Under the pieces are notes generated by a model. It did not search any database. It had not been told where the DNA came from and was given only the letters and a program-made list of their open reading frames with translations. A stretch of 64,000 bases of DNA from Lumbricus rubellus (Eukaryota > Annelida > Clitellata > Crassiclitellata > Lumbricidae), in contig OX243820.1 of the NCBI GenBank assembly GCA_945859605.1, positions 31,761,013 through 31,825,012 of the forward strand. The letters are read 5' to 3'. Every line of letters starts with the position of its first letter. The stretch's first letter is position 1. Positions 23,050 to 34,050 of this stretch are shown here, piece after piece. The position numbers and the translations under genes were made by a program.

Positions 23050-25600
23050 CACTGTGAGTAATTGTAAGGTGTGAGTAAGTAGGCTATTGCAACCATGATA
23101 ACCGACCTATGTAGTAAAGTAAGTACATTATTTATTCACCTTAAATTGACATAGATCTACTGAGTTCTATTATATTGAAGAAGTTTAATTGAGAGCCATG
23201 AGTTACAGGTATAGCCTACCTCGAAAACCGTAGTAATTCAAGTTTTTTAAACCAGAATTTGATTATTGTTGAGCCTTCGAGAGATCAAAGAAAATACCCA
23301 AAAGAGAATTTGTTATCTATTGAATCAGTTACGATGTGTCTAGCAGGCCCACTAAAGCCATGCAAGTGTAAAAAAAGCGTATAGCCTAAAGCATTCTTGT
23401 TTAAAACTTTTCCTCATTACGTCGTTGGGCAATAATATTTTTTTCGTTCATGCAGTCTAGAACGCATTTAATTGGATGCATCTCGAGGAAGGAAGGATGG
23501 AGTTCAGAGCATGGCCAGGATCCACCAAGGCAGAAGTAAAACATTCTTAATTGCGCTTCTAAGCAGCTGTTCCAATGTTGGATCATTCTGTGAAGACTGA
23601 AGCCGGACAAGACGGTCCTTCACTGTGACAGATCACCAGTCGCCCATGTCTCATGATCAGGAAGCAAATGCACAACTTTGAACTTCTATTAAAGATGCTT
23701 AGAACTTCACCTTAAGGTGACAATACGGTAGTTATGTGACATAGGCCTATACTGATAACTGATTACTCCTTCTATCTTCTAGTTTGTGTCAATGTCCCAA
23801 GTTGCAGTCTGCCAACCTGTTTTTTGCACACTAAAAAATTATACCACGGGACCGCTACAGACTGCCAAAGTTCGTTTTCACAGTTTTTTTTCAATTGGTC
23901 CTTATTAAGAGAGGGGACTAGTGGCCAGCAACTCACTGTATAGGCCTTTTGCTTTTTTGTTGCCTCCACAAGTATCTTTTTACCCTTGGGAGTCCTATCG
24001 ATGCATTCTTGGAAGGGTTTAGCCCCCCCTCTAGCCCCTGATAAACTCCGCCCATCCACGCTTCATTTTCAACGCATCACTTTCAAAGCATCATTTTCAA
24101 AGCATCATTTTCAAAGCATCATTTTCAAAGCTATTTTGATGCTCATCCTCTCTCCGAAACTTGATTCGTAGTCTCTCCGAAACTCTATCCGAGCGATGCA
24201 CAGTCGAATAATTTCCAATAAAAATTATGTCTTGGCAATTATTATGTTTTGACAAGCGACATTTTTTGTCCCGTTTGATGTCTCAGTACATAATCATAAA
24301 CAGATGCCCATCCAGTCTATGATAACAATTCCATGTAGCGGAATGATAATCCGTTGCAAAATCCTCACGGGCTGTTTTTTTATTGGTCCTTATTAAGTCT
24401 TTTATAGGGTTCCACCCGAGAAAAGCCTCTATAAAGTTGTTGAACCTACTTCGCTTGTGTCATTTCAAAAAGCCTCCAGAAAGCCTTAAAACGTACATCG
24501 ACTGCATTTATCCGACAAGTAAGTAGTCGTTATTTATTTAGGTTGCAAAGGAAGCGCTAATAATTATCGCGATGTCGGCAAAGCTGATAGAGTCTTTCTC
24601 TTTCTGTTCATTGTCCACACTACCTTACAGTCCTTGCTTACACGTGCTTGGTTCATAATAATTAGGTGAAGTTATCCATTTTGTTGTATACAATCAGGCC
24701 TATACACTATCCCTAGGCAGGTTCGAATGCCCACCACACCTTCTGTTATAAACAAGGGAACCTCGTGAAGGTGGCTTGGTTGGGCATTTGGGTATATGCA
24801 TGTAGCATAGGCTATTTGAGACGCATGCCTTCCCCATTCCCCCTGACTTCTAGGTTCTTCAATTTCTTGAAACGTTTTTCGCCCTTGTAAAATATTCACT
24901 TTGCAATGTCCGTCGGATTCGGCACAAGCTTTATTTTTGCATAATGATATGCATGGGTCCTATCGTGGTCCTATTATGTCTTCATCTTCTACAATGTGTC
25001 TTCATACTGTATTGTTTGCGCTATCAATCACACCTTTTGCAATAATCAAAAAAATGATTGTGATAAATTATAGCACATATTTTTTCAAACCTGTCTCAGT
25101 TAGTGCTAAATGAACAAAATTTGTTTATTTGGCATTAATTAATAGCCTATAATCAAACATAATTAAGCAAAATATAGAAAAACAAGTAATTAAAGTATCA
25201 AATAAAACAATGGACGGCTATTTCTAATTATCATTATTATTTATACTATATTTTTCTCGAGTTAGCTACATGTATGGCATAGGGTCCTGAAATTGGTTAA
25301 GAAAAGCGAACGCGTTTGTGGTGACAGTGCTGGCACCTTGGCGTTGAAGCAGTGCCGCAAAAGTAGCCTGCCGCGAAATCTCTTTACTGTTGCTGTCATT
25401 AAATTTGCACTTTTAGACTATAATAATTGTTATTGTTAATGTGCAATATTACTACTTTAAAATGATTTATACAAATTTTTCTACTTCAATTGCAAGTCAT
25501 GATGCTAACGTGTGATTAGCTTACAAGTTGATACAGTATTTAATTAGCTTTTTTAGGACAACGCCAATATAGCTTAGACCTATGTCCATTTTTAGTTGAT
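23050..25600. other. Intergenic, no gene seen
   Basis: AT-rich single-copy-looking sequence; 24067-24132 has four to five copies of a 14-bp unit AGCATCATTTTCAA. Confidence 0.5.
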
Positions 25601-25633
25601 AATAATATTATTAATTTTCATTTTTGCTACAGG

Positions 25634-25801
25634 ATGTCTGAATTTTTGAAGAGAAAGCTGAGAACATATTTCTCCACATTCGACTTCGACAAAGATGGGG
25701 TCATATCGAAAGACGACTGGGTGGGAATGGCGATTCGACACGCCAATTTCGAACAGGCAGACAAGCTGAAAAAGGAATATCTGAAAACTCAATTTGACAA
25801 G
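25634..25801 (+). CDS. SCP5 coding exon 1
   Basis: ATG at 25634 lies one base after an acceptor-like TTTTGCTACAG, so the 5' UTR is probably spliced. The exon encodes M-S-E-F-L-K-R-K-L-R-T-Y-F and EF loop 1 D-F-D-K-D-G-V-I-S-K-D-D, ending at donor GTGAGA after 168 bases. Confidence 0.9.
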
Positions 25802-25976
25802 GTGAGATGTAAAGGACTTTCAATGTTTGGTATGGATGGCGCACGAATCTATAGGTTTTACCATTTCTAAAGCAACAGCACTGACAATGAGAGCTACAAC
25901 AACAAAAAGGACCTACAACAACAATGTTAATAATAATGCACTATGAGAATCGTAGAATAATAGCCTAACTACACGT

Positions 25977-26208
25977 AGGGCGCGGTGGAGTAGTGGCGGC
26001 GTAGCTGCCTTGGAGCCGTAGGATTCCAGGTTCGAATCCACCTCAAGCCGCCGCGTAGGGACCTTGAGCAAGTCTCTCGCTCGCAATTGTTCTGGCGCTT
26101 CTGCGTGAAACTACGATGCAGTGTCCGCGCTGTAGTCGAAAGTACCTCTGAGTAGAGAGCTTTCAGAGGCGCTATAGAAATGAATAAATAAATAAATTAA
26201 ATAAATGA
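25977..26208 (+). mobile_element. tRNA-derived SINE in SCP5 intron
   Basis: A box (GTGGAGTAGTGGC) and B box (GGTTCGAATCC at 26029-26039) of a polymerase III promoter, a body ending AGAGGCGCTATAGAAAT and a tail of AATA units. The 3' end resembles L2-type LINE tails, suggesting that an L2-like machinery moves it. Confidence 0.82.
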
Positions 26209-26707
26209 CTGAAGGCTCATTCTTTGATCCACACAGAGTTGGGATTTTCAAAGAAAACGTTACTGTGTGGGTCCTAAGAAAGACTACAGGGGACTAAATC
26301 CTTTCAACCCCACGGCAATTCTTGCCCTGTAGTGATGAAAATATGATCTTTTATAATTGACAAAAATATTGATAGCCTAATGACTTCATGACGATAAAAA
26401 GAATGATAGACTAATGAAAGTATCAAAAAGTAATAGGCCTAAGTGCTATAATAATTTTTATTATAATCCGGGATTTGTGCTGTAGCCTAATTATAGCATG
26501 TGCGATTCCGTAGCCTAGCGCAAACACTTATCGCGATGCAGCTTCTGTCATAATCTATTATAGTTCGTTTTCAAGCTGCCATAATTTTATCGTTTGCTCA
26601 TTAGGCTAAGTTATAACCTTGAATTATGTTCATTTTGCTGTTTTTACGCAATGTTCTGTATAAAGCGCAGGAGTTTATCACGTACTAATCGATTGGTAAT
26701 GACTTAG

Positions 26708-27073
26708 GTGTGGGAGCAGTTCATGAAGAGCGACGACAAGACTCGAATGACCACTGAGATGTTCGTTGAGTCGATTGTAAAGCAGCGCTACGACCAGGAG
26801 CTGATGAAACGTTTCTCTCGTCTCATACACGGTCTCTTTCTTTTGATGGACGTCAACAGCGATGGTCATCTGCAGGTGGACGAGTACGAAAGAATGTTTG
26901 TCCAACTCGGGGTAAAGGACCCGTCGTTTGCCAAAGAGACCTTCAAGGTCATCGATGCCAATGGCGACGGGAAGCTGAGCTTTGATGAATTTGTGTTTGC
27001 CTTCTTCGATTTCTTCTTCTCAGAGGACGAAAAGAGTCCGAATACGTTCTTCTTCGGACCTCTCGTCGACTAG
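26708..27073 (+). CDS. SCP5 coding exon 2, EF-hand sarcoplasmic/calexcitin-like protein
   Basis: Begins V-W-E-Q-F-M-K-S-D-D after acceptor GACTTAG and ends F-F-F-G-P-L-V-D, TAG at 27071. The whole protein is 177 residues, the shortest of the array because the EF2 linker is a few residues shorter. EF3 (D-V-N-S-D-G-H-L-Q-V-D-E) and EF4 (D-A-N-G-D-G-K-L-S-F-D-E) are both fully canonical, so this is the best calcium-binding candidate of the SCP4-6 group. AATAAA at 27314 may be the polyadenylation signal. Confidence 0.9.
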   Translation: MWEQFMKSDDKTRMTTEMFVESIVKQRYDQELMKRFSRLIHGLFLLMDVNSDGHLQVDEYERMFVQLGVKDPSFAKETFKVIDANGDGKLSFDEFVFAFFDFFFSEDEKSPNTFFFGPLVD

Positions 27074-27508
27074 ATAGATGTTCCAGATGGTCTCTGTAGC
27101 ACAGAGATGACTCATCTAATCAAGCTTAATGCTTCTGCCTAGATAATCTCCTCTTTTGTCATAGATTTTTGATCGTTAATGTAAACTCATACTATCGATC
27201 GATAACAATGTAGGCTACATCATTATTTTTGTGCTTATCTAGGCTTCTGCTTTCCCCTAAGCTTCCGTTTTTCTGCTCATTATAAATTGCACAATAATAG
27301 GCCTAATAATAATAATAAAAATCCAGACTGTGATTTTATATTAGGCGGTAGATAAGTCCCTGAGGGATCCTGTATGCCTCGGGCATAAAAAATATAATTA
27401 TATCATATTATTTCTTATGCCCAGATGTATTTTGAATCCCTCGGGGATTTCGCTCTTAACTGCTGCTATAAAACCAGTCCGGAATAGCTTATGTTATTAT
27501 TATTATTA

Positions 27509-27941
27509 GGCCTAAAAAAATGTTGTGTTTCCGGTAACAGAGCTAAAAAAACTTAGGTAGGTAGGTGGGAAAATTTTTTTATTTTGGAAAATATTTTTAT
27601 GCAGTGACTATCCGAAAAAAGTATACGCCGCTAGTCTTTTTTGCACAATGGTACACGCTGCAACAAACTACGTGTTCTAAGCAAGTATAAACTGCCTATT
27701 TTCAGACTGTCTGCACCTAAATCTGCTTTAGAAAACAGTCCTATTAATTTCATTTTGTTGATGTCTTTTTTGTTATGTCAATACAAATGTTAAAAAAAGT
27801 AAGTTTAATTTTTTTCGGGGGAAAATATTTTTCGGAATTTTTTTTGTTTAGGGCCTAATAATTTTTTTTACAAAACTATTTGAGTCGCGGCAATAAAAGA
27901 GGGTCGGTCGGGTTACCGGAAACACAACAATTTTTTGGGCC
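27509..27941. mobile_element. PIF/Harbinger-like MITE with GGCC ends
   Basis: Inverted repeats of about 30 bp begin GGCCYAAAAAAWTGTTGTGT and continue into TTCCGGTAAC. The flanks are TTA on both sides, the 3-bp TWA target typical of Harbinger elements. 433 bp, non-coding. Confidence 0.68.
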
Positions 27942-28324
27942 TTATCACGACAACGACGACGACGATGATGATGACTTACTGCTACTCCGATTAAGTTATT
28001 CTTCACAAAATGCCCGGAGCCCCAAAAGCGTAACGTACTATGCGTGCACGTCACTAGCAAGCATGCAATATTTCACTAGAATGTGGAGTGGGAGGGTGCA
28101 TAATGGCAATGGAGCATGTGACGATAAACATGTGTCATTAGAGTAATTGGACCACTTAAGGTCATAATATTATTATAAAAGACACTGTGACAAGGTTTTC
28201 GCAGGGCATTAGATGTAAATTGAAGCTCCGGACTCAGTCAGTGTCGCAGAAGATAGCCTACGCAATCAAACTGTTCAGCAGCAGTGAGCACAGGTAGGCC
28301 TACACAAGGGTTCTTAAAATTATA

Positions 28325-28527
28325 TTTTATTCATTTATTTATTTGTCGCCTTTTCTACAGCGCCCCTTCAAGCACACTACTCAGAGGCGCTATTCCAGAC
28401 TACAGGGCGGACACTGCATCGCGAGTGAAGGACTTGCTCAAGGTCCCCACGCGTGGCTTGAGGTGGATTCGAACCTGCAATCCTCCGGCTGCAAGCCAAC
28501 GAACATATCCACTACACCACCGCATCC
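28325..28527 (-). mobile_element. tRNA-derived SINE
   Basis: Reverse copy of the 25977 family: tail ATTTATTTATTTG at the left, complement of the B box at 28465-28475, complement of the A box near 28505-28520. Confidence 0.8.
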
Positions 28528-29149
28528 TACAACAGTGAGAGTATGTCGTCAAATATTTTTCTATTCTTTACTTTTTAGTTAATCTTCATTAAAATATAAC
28601 TTAATTCGTAATATTTGTCTGCTTATTTCTATCATGCGCCATTGTTATATGTAGGCTAAGAGCCCCTTTTCATTTTTCCTTGTTCGTCTGTTTTTTCCGT
28701 TTTATTATTTTTTGCATGATACCATATTTAGCTATTTAGGCTATTTAATGTACGCAATTATTTTTCTTAATTTTTTTGTCGTCTAATATCCCTTAATCTG
28801 TCTCCGCACTTTTAAGGATTTGGTCACCACTATTTTGGCCGTTTTACTTAAAGGACGTTGTGTTATTTGCCTGCTGATTGAAATTAAAATGCGCAAACAA
28901 GGTTTTAAATTTCAAAGCTTTTCGTTTTCCGTTTTTTAATCCTTTTCGGTTTTTATTTGTTAAAATAAAACAGCGTTTTATTTCGATCTATTCATTCCGT
29001 TTTTTTGTTTGTTTGTTTCAAACATCTATGATAACTATTTTGAACTCGCTCAACTTTTACATTTACAGCGGTAGGCCCTACCATAATTTAGCATCAATAC
29101 TATGGTTCCGTTGCCCATCCACATTCAACTTCCGCTCTAAATAATATGC

Positions 29150-30220
29150 TCATCCAACTTCTAATGTCGCTTTAGGCAGTAACCTAATTTAGCATTGATA
29201 CCATGTTTTCCTGGCACATCCAATCCAGCTTCTATTTCACCTGTAGAAGTGCCATCATACAGATTCCATTTCTCTAGCGTTTTATCATCAATCCAACATC
29301 CATTTCACCTATAAAAACTTTCACCCAGCTTCCATTTCTCAAGCGCTGGATCCGTTATCTGTAGACCAGTTGTCGTAGACGAATTGTCCGGAGACCACTT
29401 GTCGTTAGATGAGTTGTTGTTAGACGAGTTGTCGTGACACCGATATTTCTGAAGTCCTGTGCGTGTTTGAATTTGGGCAGTATTATAATAGCCTATAATG
29501 ATAGGCCTATGTTGATAATTTTTTGAAAATTATTTTCGTCTATTCAACAATCCGGTTGACAGACGGCAACGAGTTAGAGGGTAGGGTAGGCTACAATTAG
29601 GGCCTATGTAGTTACCTTAATTGACATCGCATGATCGATTACAATAATTGAATCATCAAAGCGACCAAAACGCCCTAAACGGAAAATAATCGCTACTATG
29701 TGTCGGGTGAATCTTTTTACGATTGTTGGGTCATGTATAACTCAACTATCTATCGTGAGAACATACTTGTGAAGTACGCGGATGACACGTATAGGCGACT
29801 TAATTGTCCCATAACGGATGCGTTCAACCATCAGTGAAGCGGTGTCACGACAACTGGTTCACCGACAATTCATTCACCGACAACTGGTTCACCGACAATT
29901 CGTTCACCGACAACTGGTTCACGATAATTGGATCACGACAATATTATTAGCTCACTGGCAAATGGTGAATGGAAGCTGGATGAAGGTTCCTTGTAGGTGA
30001 AATATATATCTATAGAAGCTTGATTGACAAAAATAACGCTTGAGAAATGGAAGCCGGATTATTGATAAAGCGCTTGAGAAATGGAAGCTGGATGCATGTT
30101 GAAATACATGAATGAAAATCACCAATCCAGCTTCCATTCATCAAGCATTCTATACTCATTAATCCAGCTTCTATTTTAGATGTAAAATGCCATTATCCAG
30201 CTTCCATTTCACGATGATGG
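29150..30220. repeat. Foldback-like repeat region upstream of SCP6
   Basis: GAGTTGTCGTGACACCG (29421) and CGGTGTCACGACAACT (29838) face each other about 400 bases apart. Each is bordered by tandem units (TAGACGAGTTGTC; ACCGACAACTGGTTC, about 28 bp) and then by GAAATGGAAGCTGGAT units in opposite orientation. No coding capacity. Confidence 0.65.
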
Positions 30221-30287
30221 CCAGGGCATAGCCAGGAACAACTCTCTTTTTAAATAGTTAAACAAATCGGTTGTTTTACGTTGCAGC

Positions 30288-30455
30288 ATGTCCGAATTCT
30301 GGAAGAGGAAGATGAGAACCTATTTCTCGAGATTTGATTTCGACAACGATGGAATCATTTCGAAGGACGACTTGGAGAATATGGCGATTAGATTCGCCAA
30401 TTTCGAGAAAGCTGACAAACAGAAAGCGGAAAATCTCAGATTGCTATTTATTGGT
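30288..30455 (+). pseudogene. SCP6 coding exon 1 (gene split by LINE)
   Basis: ATG at 30288, three bases after an acceptor-like GTTGCAG. It encodes M-S-E-F-W-K-R-K-M-R-T-Y-F and EF loop 1 D-F-D-N-D-G-I-I-S-K-D-D. A 168-base exon would end at 30455 before GTAATA. Its last codons read L-R-L-L-F-I-G instead of the acidic L-E-E-E-F-E-K of SCP4, so drift has begun here. The downstream exon is interrupted. Confidence 0.8.
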
Positions 30456-31444
30456 GTAATAATTATGCTCATTGCTCACGATACATAATTATGGCCTGTG
30501 TACTGTGTATGGTAAGACAGGATGGGTCGTACAGCTGCAACAACACTCGCGTTGTTATTACTGTTGGCAGCAGTAGACCGACACCTACTTCTGTAACTGC
30601 TATAGCAATAACGGCTACTAGCATGCAGTAAAGAAGCAGTAATGGTAGCAGCAGCACTGTTATGGTGGCAGTATTAATGGTAATAACAATTATGATGATA
30701 CCGATAATTATAATAGTGATGATGATGATGATGGTGCTAATGATGGTGGTGGTGGTGATGATGATGATAATAATAGTAGTAGTAGTGGTGGGAGAGTTCT
30801 CTTAGGAATGAGAAATGCCTCCAGAAAAATGAGAGGTGTTCTTCACATTATATCCTCCCCCACCCAGAAAAAAATGTATACGCGACATTTCCCTCCCAGA
30901 AAATTCAACAGCTCCCGTTTACATACAAAATTCAACTGCGCAGCAGTGAAGTATGTAAAAAGGTCTTCATAAAATTGTTGGTAAAATGGTGTAGGCTTAT
31001 AATATGGTTTCATCTGCTAAGCGGTTGCCATCTGACCCAAAAAGGCTGTTTACCTGCCCCCCCGGAACCTGAATTCCCCTTCTAGTATAGACCTATGTAC
31101 TGGATAGCAGGCATGCATGGAAAGACTTATGTGCGATCTCTCGCGATATTTATAAGCCTGGGTACCAAGTATACCGTCTTTAATGCTTGTTCGCTTGTCC
31201 TATCGACATGCACAATACGATGAAAGCAGCCTATGATTCAAAAGCGACGTCAATTTCGTCAGGCCTTAACCAGATTGGTTTAAAGTGCTATAAAAAATTG
31301 CTCTGTTTTCGCGTTCATTTTTTGACATATTAACAATTCTGTTTCTCTACTGTTTTGTACGGTCTCTATTGCGAAGCGCATATGCGTTTATATGGTTGCT
31401 GTAAAGTATCCTGCACTTGATTGTTGATATTTGTTGATATTCAG

Positions 31445-32017
31445 TTGTGGAACCAGTTCACGGAGTCTGTGGTAGGCGACAAGGAAGGAATTACAGTGGA
31501 CGTGTTGATCGGCGCAATCGATGGGAAGCGCCACGATCCGGAGTTGGTGAAATCCTACACAGCTCAGCTGAGAGGACTCTTCGACCTGATGGACGTCAAC
31601 TGCGATGGCTTCCTGGACAAGGATGAGTAATTGTAATTGTAATTGTAATTGTAATCGAACATTTATATAGCGCCACTTCAAGAGAACTCCTCAGAGGCGC
31701 TCCCGACCTGATACCAAACCATAATCAAAGAGAATGGTTTTCAAACGCTTGCGGAAAAGGGGCAAAGAAAGACAAAGAAGTTCATTACGGAGACTAATAG
31801 GTAACTTATTCCAGAAAGACGGACCGAGTACCGCAGACTTCATCTCGAACACGGGATACAGGACGCCACGTACACGGTGGAGTCGTTCAAAGCGATCGAT
31901 ACCGATCAAGATGGGAAAGTGAGCTTCGACAAAGTCGTGAACGCCTTCTTGGACTTCTTGTTCTCGGAGGATGAAAAAAGTCCCAACGTACACTTCTTCG
32001 GACCTCTCGTCGACTAG
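31445..32017 (+). pseudogene. SCP6 coding exon 2, interrupted by a LINE 3' fragment
   Basis: After acceptor ATTCAG the exon starts L-W-N-Q-F-T-E-S and runs to the EF3 loop D-V-N-C-D-G-F-L-D-K-D-E ending at 31627. There a reverse-oriented LINE fragment (31628 to about 31828) brings an immediate TAA. The exon picks up again at about 31829 with tyrosine, as in the paralogues, and continues to F-F-G-P-L-V-D, TAG at 32015-32017. The flanking parts are 183 and 189 bases, so the reading frame matches on both sides. EF4 is D-T-D-Q-D-G-K-V-S-F-D-K: Lys replaces Glu at position 12, which would impair calcium binding. The stop codon lies inside a TAGGCCTA motif absent from SCP4 and SCP5. Confidence 0.88.
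31628..31828 (-). mobile_element. 5'-truncated L2/CR1-type LINE inserted in SCP6 exon 2
   Basis: On the minus strand this ends in an (ATTACA)-like tail (plus-strand TAATTG repeats at 31628-31655) after a GCGCTATATAAATG-like 3' end typical of L2/CR1 elements. It carries the last codons of a reverse-transcriptase ORF (...W-N-K-L-P-I-S-L-R-N-E-L). It nearly matches 15471-15650. The exon is split exactly, with GAG at both junctions, which could be a 3-bp duplication. Confidence 0.8.
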
Positions 32018-32259
32018 GCCTAGGTCTCGTCGAATGCAGAGAGCCGCCTGTCTTCAGCTTGCAACTCTTTCCATAGACTTACCTGATAGTTGCTGTGTTG
32101 TTTTCAATTTAAATAATAATAATTGTCGGCCATTATTACAAGGACAACTCTCAGTGATAGGCTATAATAAAGCAATCGTCGTCGATGCCAAATTGCTTGA
32201 AGTAGTTTCGAACTTTACTAACCAAGACTTCCGACATTCTGATTTAATTACAATAATAT

Positions 32260-33133
32260 TAGGGCTGTTGTTCGATTAAGATTTTTAATCGAAATTAATC
32301 GCACGATTAATTTTTTTAATCGCAATTAACTGCAAATTAATCGCCATACATTTCCTTCAAATATATTAATCTTACTATTTTCTTAGGACCCCTGAAGCAT
32401 AAAATTGTAATGGCTGAATGCATTCTTTCTATTGCACACATATTCAAAAACCTTTGGCTTAGGCCGATTTATTTTCTGCATTTAGTTTATTGAACAGTTT
32501 TGTATGACATACATAATTGAAGCGCTGTTCAAATCAGTCAACTGCTCAAAATCCGTTAGTTTTTTTCATTTGAGCCATCTTTAATAAAAATGATAATTTT
32601 ATAGGCCTAAATGTGAAAATTAGACAACCGTTTTTTTACTATCAAAATTAATTATTTATTCAGCCAATTGTATTGGCAGACCAGTTTATTTACATTGGTC
32701 GGTTCAAGAGATGCTATTATTATATATCATTTGAAAGTTTGATCCATTGGTCTTGCCATCTCCTGGAGTTGAACCAATGTAGTCTGACGGGGTGAGGAAA
32801 CATCCTCAGTGGACGATGCGATGCGGCCGATGTCAACGGCTCGTTAGCGTTTAACGTATGCTTTGGTTCACATGCAGGCAATAATTGCGCAAAGAATTGC
32901 TACGATAATACTCAAATTCCTTTTGGGAATAGCCTACATGTATTTGCCAAAGGATGGATCACTAGTTTAGTAGTTTTAAGTATGAGCCTTCCGTTTAAAA
33001 CGAGTTTTTCTGCCTGTGATTCCATTTTAATCAGATCTAATTAACGCGTACGATTAATGCGTTAAAATTTTTAATCGCAAAATATTTTAACGCGTTAATC
33101 GCACGCGTTAACGCGATTAAATCAACAGCCCTA
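32260..33133. mobile_element. hAT-type non-autonomous element downstream of SCP6
   Basis: Ends TAGGGCTGTTG and CAACAGCCCTA with perfect 8-bp duplications AATAATAT (32252-32259, 33134-33141). Both subterminal regions are rich in TTAATCGCG / CGATTAA motifs. 874 bp, non-coding. Confidence 0.92.
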
Positions 33134-33630
33134 AATAATATAGATCTATTCGTTTGCTAAACGTCTGGTAATCGGTCATGAGATGGCGATTCGTGTTGCA
33201 TTAACCTCACAATAGATATTTCAAGAAATCGAGCTTTAATCTTGATAGTGTTAATTAAAATGAAAATAACCCATTGAATCAGATTAATTTCAAATTGGTT
33301 TATAATACTCAGAAATCTAAACGAACTCCAAGGGATTTTCGACAGTTTTTTCATCGTCTCTTCTGCTTGTCAAAGATACCACGTCTCCGAAAACCTCCCT
33401 TCATAGGACGCCACTTCATGTGGGTCATCGAGAAGTTTGAAGAACTACTGGCAACATGGCATTCTCAAAACCGACAGTAACTGTTGTTTTTCTGGGTTAA
33501 CATTATTATTACGCTGAAGAATGCGTCCTATTAAAGTTTGACATTGTGTGCTGCATAGTTTATCACTTTTCTATGCCCTATTATATCAGTGGCCTTATTT
33601 TCAGAGTTCGGAAAACATTGTAAACATATT

Positions 33631-34050
33631 AGTCCAGGAAATCTAGAGCAAATATACCGTCAACCTGGGCAAAATTGCTTCAGAAGGTTTTTAAACGGTT
33701 TCCTGCTCAGAATTTTGTGCTGAATAACATATCCAAAATCGGACAAAATCGGACCATGGGGTCACCCCCCAAAATGGGGGAGAATATAACGATTTTTCGT
33801 GTGTTTTATATGTATTGACGGATTGCTGATGTCTTCAACGTGCTAGAAAGTGATGTCTTCTAACAACAATGTTAAATAATTTCTTGGTTTCAGAACATTA
33901 ATAAGTATACCTATCTACCGACAGTGAACTTTGGGGGCAATTGGGTCACATACCCCCCCCCCCCATTGGTGTTAAAAGCAAAATGCAAAACGAAGATTTA
34001 TGTGTGTATAAATGATGTAATTCAAGTAAAAGATCTTTGAGTTTCTACAA
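33631..34050 (+). repeat. Left terminal inverted repeat of the Polinton
   Basis: Matches the reverse complement of 47895-48307 almost throughout from 33663 inward. It includes G-rich tracts (CCCCCCAAAATGGGGG and a run of C near 33953) and the TAAAAGATCTTTGAG segment that recurs in the inner units. The outermost 30 bases match only at AGTCCAGG. The copy has a plain ATATA near 33809 where the right copy has a 6-bp insertion. Confidence 0.85.

Noticed and set aside
25977..26075. tRNA gene
   Set aside because: A and B boxes are present but no closed acceptor stem, and the body continues into a SINE; the same applies at 13850, 28465, 49888 and 61250.
31691..31993. 100-codon minus-strand frame
   Set aside because: Antisense of SCP6 exon 2 running into the LINE fragment; not a gene.
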